Assembly: GCA_015847255.1 (NCBI GenBank)
Contig: JADLZK010008422.1
Coordinates: 1 to 64,000 of the forward strand
Direction: 5' to 3'
DNA from: Hyparrhenia diplandra
Taxonomy: Eukaryota > Streptophyta > Magnoliopsida > Poales > Poaceae
Length of the DNA: 64,000 bases
The translations under genes and the position numbers were made by a program. Positions 1 through 12,685 of the stretch are shown in pieces. How positions within the stretch are numbered: position 1 is the stretch's first letter; each line of letters starts with the position of its first letter. The notes under the pieces were generated by a model. It saw only the letters and a list, made by a program, of their open reading frames with translations, searched no databases and was not told where the DNA came from.

Positions 1-560
1 CCCGACCCTTAATGGATCTCTCGAAAGTCCTCGACCGTCAAATTTTTTAGCTGCATATATGCTTTTTGCCCGAAAATCTCCAAGTTTGTGGCTCCTCCTT
101 GCGCGCGCGCTGTCGGCCCCGATGCGCAGCGCGCCATTTGGCGTCAGGTATAGGTCGCCGATCAGGTTCATGCGATGCGAGGTGCGCGACGTGACCGCCG
201 CGTGTCCCACGCCCGCGCGGCGCGGGGTCGGCGCGCGCGGCACACGAGCCACGACCGCGACCGCAACCGCGAGAGCGAGGACGCGCGCCCGTGGTGAAGT
301 CAGCACTCGGGGGCCAACAGATGAAAGCGGCCCGCGGGAGCAGTGCCGTGCCGGTGCCGCCCGCTGCCCGGTAGATCGAGTAGTTGACGGGCGCGGATCG
401 AGCGTGGGTCGAACGGTCAGGTTGACAAGTTGCGCGCGGCGGTGGACACGGACTGGCACCCGCACGACGGAGGCCGTGGGCCCGATCTTGTGGTGCCGGT
501 CATTTCTTTATCACGAGTGAAATGAAAGCGGAGGTAGGCGTGCATCAGGGAAGGCTGTAT
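1..560. other. GC-rich stretch with open frames, no recognised gene
   Basis: About 90-500 is very GC-rich (CGCG-rich) and keeps open frames on both strands, as GC-rich grass coding or 5' gene DNA does. A forward frame from 59 to 520 is extremely Arg/Thr/Ala-rich and looks like a compositional artefact. Reverse-strand frames give no family I recognise either. It may be the edge of a gene lying outside the window, but nothing here supports a product. Confidence 0.3.
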
Positions 561-2719
561 ATGGCCGGGACATTGAAGAGCAGACTGCTCTATCGGAAAA
601 AAGCTTGATTGCTGTCTATCTTCAGGCTGTGGATGCCGTATGGGAGATATTCAGTTTTCAGATATACATATCGGTCAACATGGAAGAGGGTATACCGTAT
701 ACAAAACTCAAGTCCTCCTCTCAACACACGTGGATGGTTTCCTTCGGGCGATAAGCCGGTTGATGTTGCTTTGTTTTAAAGAGAAACATTATAGGTTCCG
801 CTTAACAACGCTAAACATTGGTATCCCAGAATTTTATATTTCCTCGTGAGATTAACAAATTTTGGCCCTTTTTTGTGACATCCCACAACCCAATCTAGGC
901 ACCCCCACTGACCTTGAGGCCCACTAAGGCACTTCCTCCCATACTCAATTGAACGCATCAGCTTGCTCAACGCGATGCGCTTCCTCCGCTGTTCACCGCT
1001 TCTGGCAGTGCGACTACAAATTTTACATAGAGTTATGACTACAAATGCAACATGAATAGTTGTCTGCTCTCCTGAAATTTAGAGGGACATTGTTGAATGC
1101 TTACCAAATGAGATTGTACAATATATTCTTGAAGAACTTGAGATGATGTATTTTGCTTGCTAGTTGCCGAGTCATGGAGTCAAGAATAGATTGGTGAGCT
1201 ATCTCAAAAAAATGGTAGAGACAGGAAAATGTCATTTGTATAGACCGTTTTATCGAAGGTTTTGAATCTTGTGCTAGTATTGCCAGTCCCTACAACAACA
1301 ATTGTGAGATGTTTTTTCAGGCATGAAGGTTGTAAAAAGACAGTTTTGTCTAGTCACATGGGTAATCAACACTCAAGTCATAGATTTATTTGTTATATAG
1401 AGAAAGAAGAAATGAAGAAAGTTAGCAATGAGGTTGTCGTCACCGCTTCATAACTATAGAAGGAAAATAGCATAAATATGATCTCTAAGAGGTAAACACA
1501 AAAGCAATGCATCTACTTTCAATTAATAATTCTACAGTTTTGCTATATAATTGACCTATTGGTTTTCTTTTCTTTAGGTTTGATCACATATTTTTATGTA
1601 TGGGACATCTTTTTGTTTATCCTTGGACACCATAGTGATCAATGTCATTCTTTTTAATCAAATGTGAGTTTATTGCTCGTTCTCTATCGGTTTACTTGTA
1701 TTTTTTTAACCAAAATCGCATTGTCATTACCGAAAAGTTAAATTATGTGGTTAAAATTATGAGTTATCTATATTATTTGTTTGAACATCACAAAAATCAT
1801 TATAGTATTGATGAAGTTGGCACTGCCTCCCCACATATTTGCTCTAGCTTCGCTTCACTGCTAGAGATGGACATAAGAAAGATTTATGTATTGTCGTGCC
1901 AGTCATCAGCTCAAAGATCATTTGTACCTCATGGATGAGAAACGTGAGGATGCAATTCTTTGCCACTCCATTACGTACCACAATTACAGCATATATGCAC
2001 TTGGCAGAAAAGGGGAATCGATTCACGCGGGTAGCTGCAAGATAAAATAGAGGACATCAATTTTACAAGAGTATATAAGTTTTTCTGATATTTTTTTAGT
2101 ACCACATTAGTCATAAGAAATACTTCATGTTTTTCAAAAGTTGGCCAAAAAATATAACTTTTGTCCGTTATCTGTATTTTTTCTAAAGATTTGATTCACA
2201 AAAATATAAAAGACCTATATATATTATTAAATATTTTTTCTAGATAATTGATTCGCTAAAAAAATATAAAGAATGCTTTTTGATTGTCGAGGGCATCATC
2301 ACCAACTAAAACTTGCATTTGTCAATCAAGGCACAACCACATAGCAAATGGCCTAAAAAAAAAGTAGAGGTAAAACATACCTTTGTCAACCCCAAACCAC
2401 AAAAACAAAAAAAGAAACTAATAAATATATAGACGGTGTTTAATTTTTCTGAAGATCAGCTTGCTAATTCTATGTAGGAGTTATTAGCCAATTAAAGCAT
2501 CTTCAAGGGTTTCCAATATCATACCTTTTTTTGTAAAGATTTTAAAAGGCTTTCTCTCCAACAGTTGAAGATGTTCTTAGCTGCTAGTGAATCTAAATAG
2601 GGATTTAATAACAGCGGGTGTTATAACTATAGGAGTTGTCTCAGTTCTCCTGTATACAGTGTCTTTGATTTGGCGTCTTTTAGGGTTGTTTTGGATAAGT
2701 CTTTGATTTGCGCCTTTTA
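561..2719. other. AT-rich intergenic DNA, nothing recognised
   Basis: The stretch is AT-rich with only short, low-complexity open frames. I see no conserved protein motif, RNA gene or clear transposon end. It ends at the TTA target site of the MITE that starts at 2720. Confidence 0.4.
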
Positions 2720-2916
2720 GGGGTTGTTTGGATTCGGACCACAGTTCACTATGCAAATTGTGGCTTCGCACGAACTTGTCGTGGGATTTTTCCTCCTTAT
2801 TTCAGTTGAGAAAGTGGTGGCGGGCCTAAAGCTATTAATGAACCAAAGCACGCCAAATAAAGGGCCACCTAATCTAGCCTATTATGGACGTACTACGCTT
2901 GACAACCAAACAACCC
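2720..2916. mobile_element. Tourist-like (PIF/Harbinger) MITE
   Basis: A 197-bp element is bounded by near-perfect terminal inverted repeats: GGGGTTGTTTGG on the left and CCAAACAACCC on the right. Both sides are flanked by the trinucleotide TTA (2717-2719 and 2917-2919), the target duplication typical of PIF/Harbinger elements. It contains no coding sequence and would need a transposase supplied from elsewhere. Confidence 0.7.
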
Positions 2917-2919
2917 TTA

Positions 2920-4238
2920 ATCTCATGCTTATTATCATAGCTGGGCAATGTTCCTTCCATGCTTCAACCAAACCACTCAACAATCATGGAGCCATAACGA
3001 AGCTTTTGTGTGGCTAGGTCTCTCTTACGCCAACCACATAAAAAAGAAAGAGGATCTCTTATTAATTTATCGCAACGGGACTTCGTTCGCATCCTCAAAT
3101 CGTGTTGGTGATCCAATCCTATTATCCATACCTTTCGCGTGGAGACGCAAATTTAAAAATTTAAAACTTGTATACGACCCCATACGCATCTTATCGTGTG
3201 CTATATATGACGTATGTACGCAACTAACACACTTGTGTTTTGCCACGCCTCGCATTTCTGTTTTGCCACGCCTCGCACCATTTATCCTGGGCTGGCCCAA
3301 TGCAAGTAGACGTGTGAGCAGAGCGTTCGCATGTCGACAGTAACGTAGGAGTATTACGTGGGAGACTGGGAGGAAGTCGTTCACTGGTTTGCAGCACGGT
3401 GACCTCATGAGCTCGACGTCCGCAAACAGCTAGATTTTTCATTTTCCAGCACGAAACATGACATACACATGATGAAATCTCGATCCAAATTAAAACGCGT
3501 CCGGTACAAGGTACGAGAAGTACCTCTCTCGAAAACGTACTCCTGGAGTATCTCGACTGCGACGACCAAGCACACGCGCTCGCGATACACGTTTCTGGAT
3601 TGTTCTAATTAACACGCAGTGAACTCGATAGTTTTGTTGTATTTCATTATACACCCAACACGTTTTAGCTCGGTTTCTTATAATAAATATGGAATGCGTA
3701 CCCATGTCAGGCGTCCGAAAGGGCTCGTTTGGCAGGTGCGTGAGCTGCAGCTCCGCTCGCCACGCACTGTAGTGCAACTGTTCACAGGAGCCAGCAGTCC
3801 GGCCTCCCTCGCTTTTTCTCTCACCGACACGTGCTACTCGCTCATCGTAACCGGAAAGGTCGATTTTAAGGCTCCCGACTCCCGGCTCCCCGCCACTACA
3901 GATTGGTCTTCAAGATGAAAAAGCTTGGGCTATGAGCCGCCAGTTAGGCCGACATGGATGTGAGGGAGTAATGTATCAAGCTGGCTACTTGGCGAGCTTC
4001 ATCCAAACAGGCGTCTAGCCTTTTAACTTGTGGGCATTGTTTTATTAATGACCAAAACGATTGGTAAATTGAGCTGGCTCTAGCTCCCCGGACGGGGATT
4101 ACAGGAATGCATGAGCGGCCGAATTGCCGTGCTGATCCGGTGAAGACCCTTGTAGGAATAGGAATAGGAACGCGAGCTGGACCCAACACAAGCGTGACGG
4201 CTCGTATCGTCTGTCGTCCTTGTCATCGTCGCGTATGA
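2920..4238. other. Intergenic, upstream region of the MCU homologue
   Basis: No gene is recognised. Positions 3215-3275 contain two adjacent copies of a 'TTTTGCCACGCCTCGCA' unit. Around 3720-3910 there is a stretch beginning 'GGGCTCGTTTGGC' with direct and inverted CTCCGCTC/GGCTCC motifs, typical of one edge of a grass MITE, but I could not define both ends. Confidence 0.35.
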
Positions 4239-4246
4239 TATAAATA
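4239..4246 (+). promoter_or_regulatory. TATA box of the MCU homologue
   Basis: TATAAATA lies about 135 bp upstream of the ATG at 4380, at a reasonable distance for a plant RNA polymerase II promoter with a 5' leader of about 100 nt. Confidence 0.6.
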
Positions 4247-4379
4247 GGGAAGAACCCACCTCCCTCTATGCTATCAAATCCACCCCACCTTCTCATCGAT
4301 TGATTACATTCATCCTTCCATTTCCACTCGAATCGGAGCTTGTCCCTGCCCATCCCATTAATCAGCAGCAGCAGCAGCA

Positions 4380-7204
4380 ATGGCGGCCGTGCTGAGGAGA
4401 GAGCCGTGGCGCAGCGCTACGCGTCCTCGTCGGCGTCGTCGCCGGCGACGTTCGGCCTGCGGCGGTTCCTGCAGGAGCAGCCGGCGTTCCGCCCCGCCGT
4501 GCCGCCCGACCGCTTCGCTGCCGCTGGGCGCCGACCGGATCCGGGACCTCGGGGTCGGCTTCGGCGCGTTCCCGCGGATCAACCTCGACGGCCTCGTCCC
4601 GCCCGCGGCTCCCTCGGCTCCGGCTCCGGCCAGGCGTGAGCCGCCGCCACCCGCGGCGAGCCTCACGGTGGAGGAGTGCGCGCAAGGTGCTGCGCGCCAC
4701 GCAGATGGAGGCGGCGCGCGCGCGGATTCGGGCGTCCAGCGCCGGCGCCGTCCCGTACGCCGATTTCTTTTGCGCCTCTGCTGCGACGCCGCCGGCACCG
4801 ACGCGGGCCCCCTCCGTCGCGCGCGCGCTCGACGAGTCCGGATCCGTCATCGTGCTCGGCAACACCGTCTTCCTCAGGCCCGACATGGTACGATCCTCGC
4901 TCTCCGTCTTCTTATTACTGCTCCCTCATTTTCAATCCATCCATCAATCCATGAGCTTAATGTTGCTTTGATCCTCCTCAATTTTTTCCCCTTGTGTAGC
5001 TTTTTTGCTTTTGCAGTTATTAGATGTCTTAAAGAGAAAAAGACACGTTGGTTTCTTTACTTCTCTCTTGTCTTGTGTGCTCATAATAATTTCTTTCCGG
5101 GCGACCGGGTAGAGATTTCCATTTCGAAACCACAGAGATCTGATGAGACTTTCCGCGTTTTTTTTCTATGTTTCCCAACAGGAAAAAGATTCAAAGAAAG
5201 GGTTGTTGGCGCTGTTCTAAAACGATACAGTAATAAGAGATGTTGCCACCCAAAGTTTGGGGCTCCAAGATGGGAGTTTTTCTTCTCTCAAAACCAAGAA
5301 AAAAACTTAATTTAATCCCCTCTCCAAATCTGAGAGGGTACACCTCATGATTTGAAAAAAATTGAACTGAATCTTTAACTCCGATGAATGAACATGAGTA
5401 GAATTATCTGGCACTCTTCGCACCATTAATTTTGAAAAAAAAGTTAGTATTTCATTTGGTATAACTATAGATTGGCAAAAGTATTTGAAATAGACAATTT
5501 ATAGATGTAGCCCCATCACATGACAGTGGTGGAGGGTTGAATGGATGAACCTTTTCAACTTGTATAACAATTAGTTACCTTTATAGCCAACAAAAAGTCA
5601 GTTTAGCTCATACATGCATGCCTATTGCTCTTTCTGGCAATCGTGACACCAGCTAGACTATCTTGTGGTGTCCTTGTCGCTAGTTTATTGCAGGGTAAAT
5701 TTGTTAATTTGCAACTTTATGCTACTTTATTTTGATTTAGCGTGGGGAATCATCTGATTTTTGGGAGTAACTCACAAAAGTTCATTATTTGATTTTCATC
5801 ATATTGTATTTGTGGCACAAAAATATCTTTTCTCTGATAAAGAACCAGGTGAGTTGGTTCTTTTTGTTTACATCAAATAGAAATAGCTGATTTTTTTCAC
5901 CTTTTTTCTGTTTGAGTTACATCCTAGGTTTATCTGACCATGTTGTTCTAGTTACTAAATTAGTAAATTACTATTGCTACTACTAATCCTTTTTTTTTCG
6001 CTAGCTGAATGCATTAGCGTCACTATCCACTTGCATAATAGGATAGGATACTAATAATGCAGGGCTCAAAAGCTATGGCTAATCTACTTTTCTTTTGCTT
6101 TGTTTTTGGGTGACTGAAACAAAAATTCGGTGAACACTTCTACATGGCGTGTGAGCCAGATTATTAGGTCATAGCATTGGGCAGCACTCGAAGTATCTTC
6201 AGCCTCTTCTTTAAAAAACAGAAAAAAGATAATCTAGTTTAGTTTTGTTTTGGCTACTGCCAGACAGATTTGGCAATACTGCCAGACAAGTAATTGGGCT
6301 GTTGCAGATGGACAGTTTTGAGAAACTCTTTTATATGATTTACTCTTGTAATTAACTGCATTTCGCTTTACACGTTACAGTCTAGATGCTGGAGGTGTGT
6401 TCCATACATGTTCCATGTCAATTAAAACTGCTTGCTTATCTGTTGCAGGTAAAGGCAAAAAGTTTCTTACTTCAAAACATAATAATGCTTGCATTTAGGT
6501 TTGGAAGCGCCTGTATTATATTTTTTGACTACTGCATAACATAATAACATCAATGGTTGAGGCATTTGCATTTTCATTTGTAACTTCATGGATGCAATCT
6601 TCTCCCTATCAGCATCGCTCTTTCTTTTGATGGATCTCCTTTGAAAAAGAAGAGCAGCCAAAATAAATCGTGGGAACGTTTTTGTCTTGTGTCTGATGAC
6701 AACCGCAGGTGGTGAAGGCAATAGAATGAATGCCATTCGCGGCGGCAAAGTTTCTGTCGCCGCTTCTTGTGAGAGCGACCCGCCAGGGGAGGAGGAGCTG
6801 AAGGCCATGGAGGCGCAGGAAGGCAGAGATCGACCTGCCCCTGGCCGCGAAGTTGGCGGCGGGGGGCGTAGTGCGGGCTGGCGTGCTTGGTTCTCCCTGA
6901 GCGGCGGCTTCATGCGGCTCACCTTCTGGGAGCTGTCGGTGGGACGTGATGGAGCCCATCTCGCTTTACGTCACGTCCGCGTACTTTCATGGTTGGCTAC
7001 AACTCCTTCCTCGGGCACCAAGAAGGAGCCGCGTTCGAGGGTGGCTAGCCGAGCCGGTCGCAGCCAAGCAGAAGCTGTGATGCGGGCCGGGGCTTCGACC
7101 TCCCGCCCAGGTATGAGGAGCTCCGGAGAGCCTGTGGCGTGAGTGCCGCCCGGCGCCCGGCACCGCTCCGGCCCAGGCCGGCCGGACCCCGTCTTGTCGC
7201 TTGA
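4380..7204 (+). pseudogene. Mitochondrial calcium uniporter (MCU) homologue, frameshifted
   Basis: MCU family proteins form the Ca2+-selective pore of the inner mitochondrial membrane. Exon 1 (4380-4887) encodes a mitochondrial presequence-like start, then stretches matching plant MCU: 'RATQMEAARARIRAS', 'VPYADF' and 'DESGSVIVLGNTVFLRPDM'. A GT-AG intron (4888-6708) follows. Exon 2 continues with 'VVKAIE', a coiled-coil-like 'EEELKAMEAQ', 'FMRLTFWELS', the pore signature WDVMEP (readable around 6930-6960), 'KKEPSFEG' and 'RRYEELR', ending at a stop at 7202-7204. These pieces sit in all three frames: at least five frame changes are needed in exon 1 and several in exon 2, with an in-frame TGA soon after the splice. 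Content and order match a full-length two-exon MCU, so it is either a fairly young pseudogene or badly sequenced. Family identity is secure; function as written is not possible. Confidence 0.8.
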
Positions 7205-8989
7205 AGCGAGGGAGAAGCGGCCATTGCCACTCTTTACTGCCATTGCCATTGATCTCGTTGGTTCCATTCTTTCTTTTTTTTTCATGCCCATTTGGTGGGG
7301 ATGATTCGTGTACCCTTCTGATGTGATGCGGATTCAAAAAGCATACTGAATTAGGCTGATGACAGGCCGGATTTTAAACTTGGAAAAACATGGGCCTTTA
7401 AGCCATGTCCTGTTTGGTCTTACTGTCCAAGTAATGCATCTAGCTAGAAACCAGCACACTTTTCCCTTTTCTCTAAAAAAAATGGGCTCTAGTAGTTCAG
7501 AAGATCAATTTATCTGGCTTTGGATGGGTGTTCTTCTAGTTAATGTGCCTACTGAGTGGAAGTTAAATGGGTGCCAAGTTGAAGAGAGTGGAAATCGGCT
7601 TAAAGAGCAACTTTCACACTTCTGCTCGTATAGAAAGAAGGTTACTCCTGTTTGGACTCATAGAGGTCATACAAGAAGGATTGTTGAGAAGATTGTCGAG
7701 TTTTGCCAAAGACTGGACTGGTTTAAACACGCGCCATTGGGGTAAAATCATCTAGAGGCAAAGATGAAGAGATTTGCTTGCCGCCAGCCCTTCGAAAGCT
7801 TTCCAAAGCGGAGGGTTAGACGCGGTGTGTTCGAGCAGTGAGTGCGACGTACGGTTGAAGGCCGTTATGCACTGTATGTCTCAAAAAATGATGTCAAGAG
7901 ATATTTGGATGGGTCGCAAGCGCTGATGATGATTATAGATAGTATAATAATATGACGTTGATATCCTCCAGCAAGAAAAAGCAGTGCAGATGAAACAGTC
8001 AGTCCAGGATACCACATTCTCTAGAGGCTCTCGAGTGCTCGGAGAAAGAAAGATGATCTCGAAGCTCAACGATTGTGACCTTGTTGGAACGGAGTCATCA
8101 GTCATTAGTCGTCACTACTTGCTGCGTTACCGGAAGTGCGGACGACGTTTTTCTTGTCCGGCACTCCAGGGATGAGATGTGTGGCCTCGCAAATCTATAA
8201 CCCCCAGATGGGCGAGTGGCCACTGTAGTGAAAGGTTCTCCGCGCACGCGGGGTTTGACACATCAGCCTCCAACTTCCGTTACTGTTCGCTCCCTGCCCT
8301 CCCTCCTCACCGCTCACGCACGAAGAGATGGGGAAAAAAAATCCGGCCTCTTCCCCTGCCTCTCGCCGCCTGGACTTCTCCGACCCCGTCTCCAACCGCC
8401 CGTCTTCCAGCGCGAGCTCTCGCTGCCTGGCCTTCCCAACCCTGTCTCCATCCCCACGTCTTACAACGCGTATGCACTTCAGTATGGCCCAGTCCTCCAG
8501 AGCCGCCGCCCCCATCTGCCCAGTCCCCCACCGCCGCCATCCGCCACCAAAATCCGACGCCTCACCGAGGTCCATGGAGGAGGCCTTCTGCCGCAGTCTC
8601 TGCGCGGCTACAGCTGTGGCGCGAGCAGGTGGAGCTGGCCATGGTGCTGCAGCGTCAAACGGGGAGACGACAAGGCAGAGCATGGCGGGGGAAGGCGGCG
8701 CGGCCGAGTCCTACATGGCCGCCGGACGTCCTACATGGCCGCGGCGGACGGAGGGAGTGGCTCCGCACGACGCCAGTTCCACAATCGGGTACGTGCTTCC
8801 ATCCGTGCCCCGCCATGGGATGCCGCGCGCGCCCCACGCTTCAGTGCCCGACCGCCCAGTGGAGGAGGAGACGGCCGCTGCCACCTTCCTGCGGCCCTCA
8901 GCCGCGGGCATCCATGGACGGCGGCGCATCGGCGGCGGCGGAGCTCCTGCCTCGCGACCGGAGAGGCAGATGCTGCTGGCCCCCTTCCC
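7205..8989. other. Intergenic; GC-rich from about 8200
   Basis: Positions 7205-8180 hold no recognised gene. From about 8200 the sequence becomes strongly GC-rich with long overlapping open frames on both strands. These look like compositional shadows over the leader and start of the MPH2-like gene. A small direct duplication, 'GTCCTACATGGCCGC', occurs at about 8710 and 8730. Confidence 0.35.
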
Positions 8990-9738
8990 ATGGCTCCTCG
9001 CCGCGGCCGAGCCTTGCTCTACCACGCGCTCTCCTCCCCACTCCACGCGGATCCAAGGTGGGGCGGCGCGGATCTCCGGTCGTCGGCTGGCGCGCGGCCT
9101 CTCGTCGTTCTCCCCGCTCGCCGCCGAACGCGCCGCACGGCCCTTTGTCCTCGAGGAGGACGACGACATCGAGCCCTGGATCGCGTGAAGGAGGACAGGA
9201 GAAGCGGCTGCAGAAGCAAGGCGTCATCAGCTCCTCTGGCAAAGAAACCGGTCAGTCCTCATTGACGAAGATGAAACAAGAAGATCTCTCAAACTTGCTT
9301 TTTTGCCTCCTGATGCACCAGCAGTAATAAATAGTGCTGTAGTTTGATTTGATCTACAAAAAACAACAGGATATTTTGCAGGACCTCATCTAAAAAGCTC
9401 AGCAAAGATTGGGCAGGCCATTGACAAGGATGATCTCCCAGCCGCAAGCAGCGTGCTGGGACCAAGTTCAGACGCCCCATGGGGCAGAACATCAACGCGG
9501 CTTTCTCCAAGGTTCTTCCTCTCAACCCATTTTCCATCAAAGTATAAGTTGTTGTTCTAGATTTATGCACCTAGAAAAGTCAAAAACGACTGATAATTCG
9601 AACGCAGAATATCTCCAGTTGCTTCTCTTCTGCACCTACATTCTTTTTTTCACCTGTTTTGATCCATGTGTAACAACAGTTCAGCTCGAGCCCAGAGTGA
9701 GAGGAGCGTGGTTGATAGCTTCAGCAGCTCAATGGCAG
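8990..9738 (+). pseudogene. MPH2/TLP16.5-like thylakoid lumen protein relic
   Basis: Proteins of the TLP16.5/MPH2 type are small thylakoid-lumen proteins linked in Arabidopsis to photosystem II repair. A transit-peptide-like start at 8990 ('MAPRRGRALLYHALSS') leads to 'VLEEDDD', 'RVKEDR' and 'KRLQKQGVISSSGKETG' before a GT donor after 9250. A second exon (9370-9511) reads 'KIGQAIDKDDLPAASSVLGP' then, in another frame, 'QNINAAFSK'. A third (9680-9738) reads 'SSPE' and 'VDSFSSSMA'. Family match is from memory of plant MPH2-like proteins. Each exon needs frame changes, mostly extra bases in A or T runs (for example the T4 and A5 runs at 9373-9396). The last exon (ending in a 'QLKGF'-type tail) is not clearly present; a weak, damaged candidate lies near 10405-10470. 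Confidence 0.6.
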
Positions 9739-12685
9739 GTAGTACATGTGTACAAGGCCTTCAGGTCCTGTTACCTCAACTTTTCATCTTCCAGTCTCCA
9801 CCCATGCTTATGGATGACGCTTACAGGTTTCATGTATAAGCCTCTACATGTATGCACACATCCATATTTTCAGTTTAATACTGCAATTTTCGCCCATATA
9901 TGTGAATTCCTTTCTTGGGCCCAAGAATCTATCTACCTATTGACTGAAACTTGAGAGGTTCTGGGCAACCATGGACGAGATGTGGCCTATAAAAGCATTA
10001 GGATGTGTTGGGGATATGTTTACACTGCTCCTATCTATATATCAACCGCCTGTGGAGAGAGAGACTGAACTAATATATTATTCAAACTCAAATGGCGGGC
10101 CTCTCTTAGGACCTGTTTGGACATAAGGCAAGCTTGCCTAGCACTGGCAGTTATCGTATATGCATGCTTAGTGCTGGGATGATGCATCACTGCCCTTATC
10201 CTCTTATTTTATCTGCATCATACATGTCAATCTGCCCTATTTTCCTCCCTCAAAGAACTTTGAATTCTTAGGACGCATTTTGTTCTAGACAAAAACTACA
10301 TCAGACAACTCTATTTAATGAAGCATCTAGATTGTTTTTTTTTCTTATGAGAGGAATCATATGTATTCATATATCTTCATTTTGAACTAAATGATCTATC
10401 TTGCTTTTTACTGTGAGCTACTGCTGAAGTTGACCCTATGAGAATCTCACTCAGCGAAGTCTGCAGCTTTGCAACCCATCTGCAGCTTTGCCTGTCGCTG
10501 GAGAGGGATCGAAATGCTTGCACCTGTTTCATTTTGGCAAACATAACCCTTATGATGTGCATCAACTTCTATTGCAGTAATCTTGACTAATCTTAAAACC
10601 ATTATCTTTTCTTCTTTCTTTTACCGGACATATCATTTAGAATACTGATAGAATGTTCTTCCCTGTTTATTTTTCCTCCAAACATACATGCAAAGAAATA
10701 CAACGGAGGCATTATGTGTTTCTATTGATACTCAAAATTTCTGTGTGGTTATACTTAGATTGATGACAACTGATGAAAGTTCGGTCATTTCTTCCATTTT
10801 ACAGCAGCTCACAGGCAAAAGCAAAACCTCAATGTTACCCAGGTGGCTCCAATTGATCCTCAAGCTCCATCTACTGAAACTATTAAATCTACATCAGCCC
10901 AGGACAGGTAAATAATTCTTGATAGTTTCTACATCATTGAAAAACCTGGGAAAGATGGCCTCCTGGTGCACTATCTCCATTTATGGGGTTTAATGGCATT
11001 CCATACACAATCTACTGTAACCCTGATTTGGTAGTATACCCTGCATTGAGACTCTGATAATTTTAATTTTTTTTTTCACATTCTAAATTGGAACCCTTTT
11101 TCAAAATTGTTTGTTGTCTTTGCTTCCTGCAATGAGTACATTATCATTTGGCAACATAAGATGGACCTAGGTACTGTATGTAGTATATCTATAGCATGTT
11201 CAATCCTAAGGGACCATATGGCTCTTATAGAATGAGGGCAAGGATAAAATCAAGTTCGTCGAACTCTCTTTATATAATTTAGAATAACAGGACTAACACA
11301 TCAAATGCATGGGTCATTGGTATTTAATTAATTTCCATTCTTGATGGGACACCTAGCTGCAGCGTACAAGAGTTTGTTTTTTCAAAAAACCAACGTAGGA
11401 CATTTTTTTTGGCAACCATTGAAGTCTACATCAAACACTACAGTGCAAATAAAGGCTTTGTAGTTTATTAGATTTTTCTTCTCCTTTTACACTTACACAT
11501 AGCTCCATCTCAGCTAGGATTATATATCCATTTGCTTTGTTTCTCGCTGTTCCATGCCGCCTAGCAGTGACATATATGGTCTCACTTAAAGCTTGACCAT
11601 TGATCTTGAACAACATGGTCCATATTTAGATGACCATTTATGCCATTGGAGTACTTATTAGTCCAGTTAATGTGACCTACTTTTTAAAAAAAAAATTAAA
11701 TACAATAGGACAGTTAATGGAAATATACAATAAACACAAGAGTTTCAAGTTAACTTTGAGGATAAAAAATTTTACATAATCATGGTCACTGACGGTGTGA
11801 TCATCTCTAAGAGCACACCAAGATTTACATCGACTGGTGTCATGACCTGACATCAAACATAGCAATTTAGATATTTCATCACAACATTTTAAGTCAACCT
11901 CACAGGACATTCATAAAGCTTGATCTTAACCAGGCTCAATTGATCCTCAAGGAAAACAACAAAATTAAAAACAATATAACTCCAAACAATCAGTCAAATA
12001 TAGTATCTAACATTTTATATTATACTGACTATTAATGCAGGTACCTTTTAAATTCTTCTCACCATCAGTCATGAACAACGAAGTTAAAGGATTACATCAG
12101 CTACCAAGGACTCAATCAAATAAATAATTACATGTCTTTTTATTTTATTACCTCAAGTTGACATCTCTACAACATATCTAAAGACATTATGATGCATCTT
12201 TTGTGACCGTCTAGGTTCTCAAAACAATGATGACTATTCCTCTACAGGACATATCATTCTCTGCTTGATCCGCAATGCAGAAATGGTTTCAGATTTTCAG
12301 AATACAACATTTCCTTATAAATATAGACAACATCTTCAAACGTCTCGGCTTCTATTTTGTCTTCTTTCCTCATCAATTGTTGAGCTTCAATTTCAACTGA
12401 GATAGCTGGAGTTTCAGCCCTTCATTTCACTCACATAGTCACATATTTGCTCAACCCATCAAGCCATACCTCTGTAACAAATTCGACCGTTTGTGATTCG
12501 TCGTCATTGCTCAAAGGTGCTGAAAATGAACAACAAATTTCTAAGCTGCAAAAAAAGTGATTGTCCTCAACAACTAATTGTGATTAGAATCCTTAGTGGT
12601 TACAAAATCAATTCTTTAACAAAATCTATTTACTTCACTTGACAGCTAACGCTACGAATCCTGTACTAGTTTTCTGGTACAACAC
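9739..12685. other. Long AT-rich stretch with one possible orphan exon
   Basis: Mostly AT-rich DNA. At 10808-10907 there is an exon-like block: acceptor TTTACAGCAG, an open frame rich in Gln, Ser, Thr and Pro, and donor AG|GTAAAT. I do not recognise it and cannot attach it to a gene. A GGACCTGTTTGGAC sequence at about 10109 resembles the edge of a grass MITE, but the other end is unclear. Nothing else is supported between 10910 and 12685. Confidence 0.3.

Noticed and set aside
59..520. Arg-rich open frame at the left edge
   Set aside because: Composition follows the GC-rich DNA, with no domain, no splice support and similar open frames on the other strand.
8179..9327. Long (over 280 codons) open frames in several frames of a GC-rich block
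   Set aside because: Overlapping frames on both strands indicate compositional bias. Only the segments matching the MPH2-like family from about 8990 were kept.
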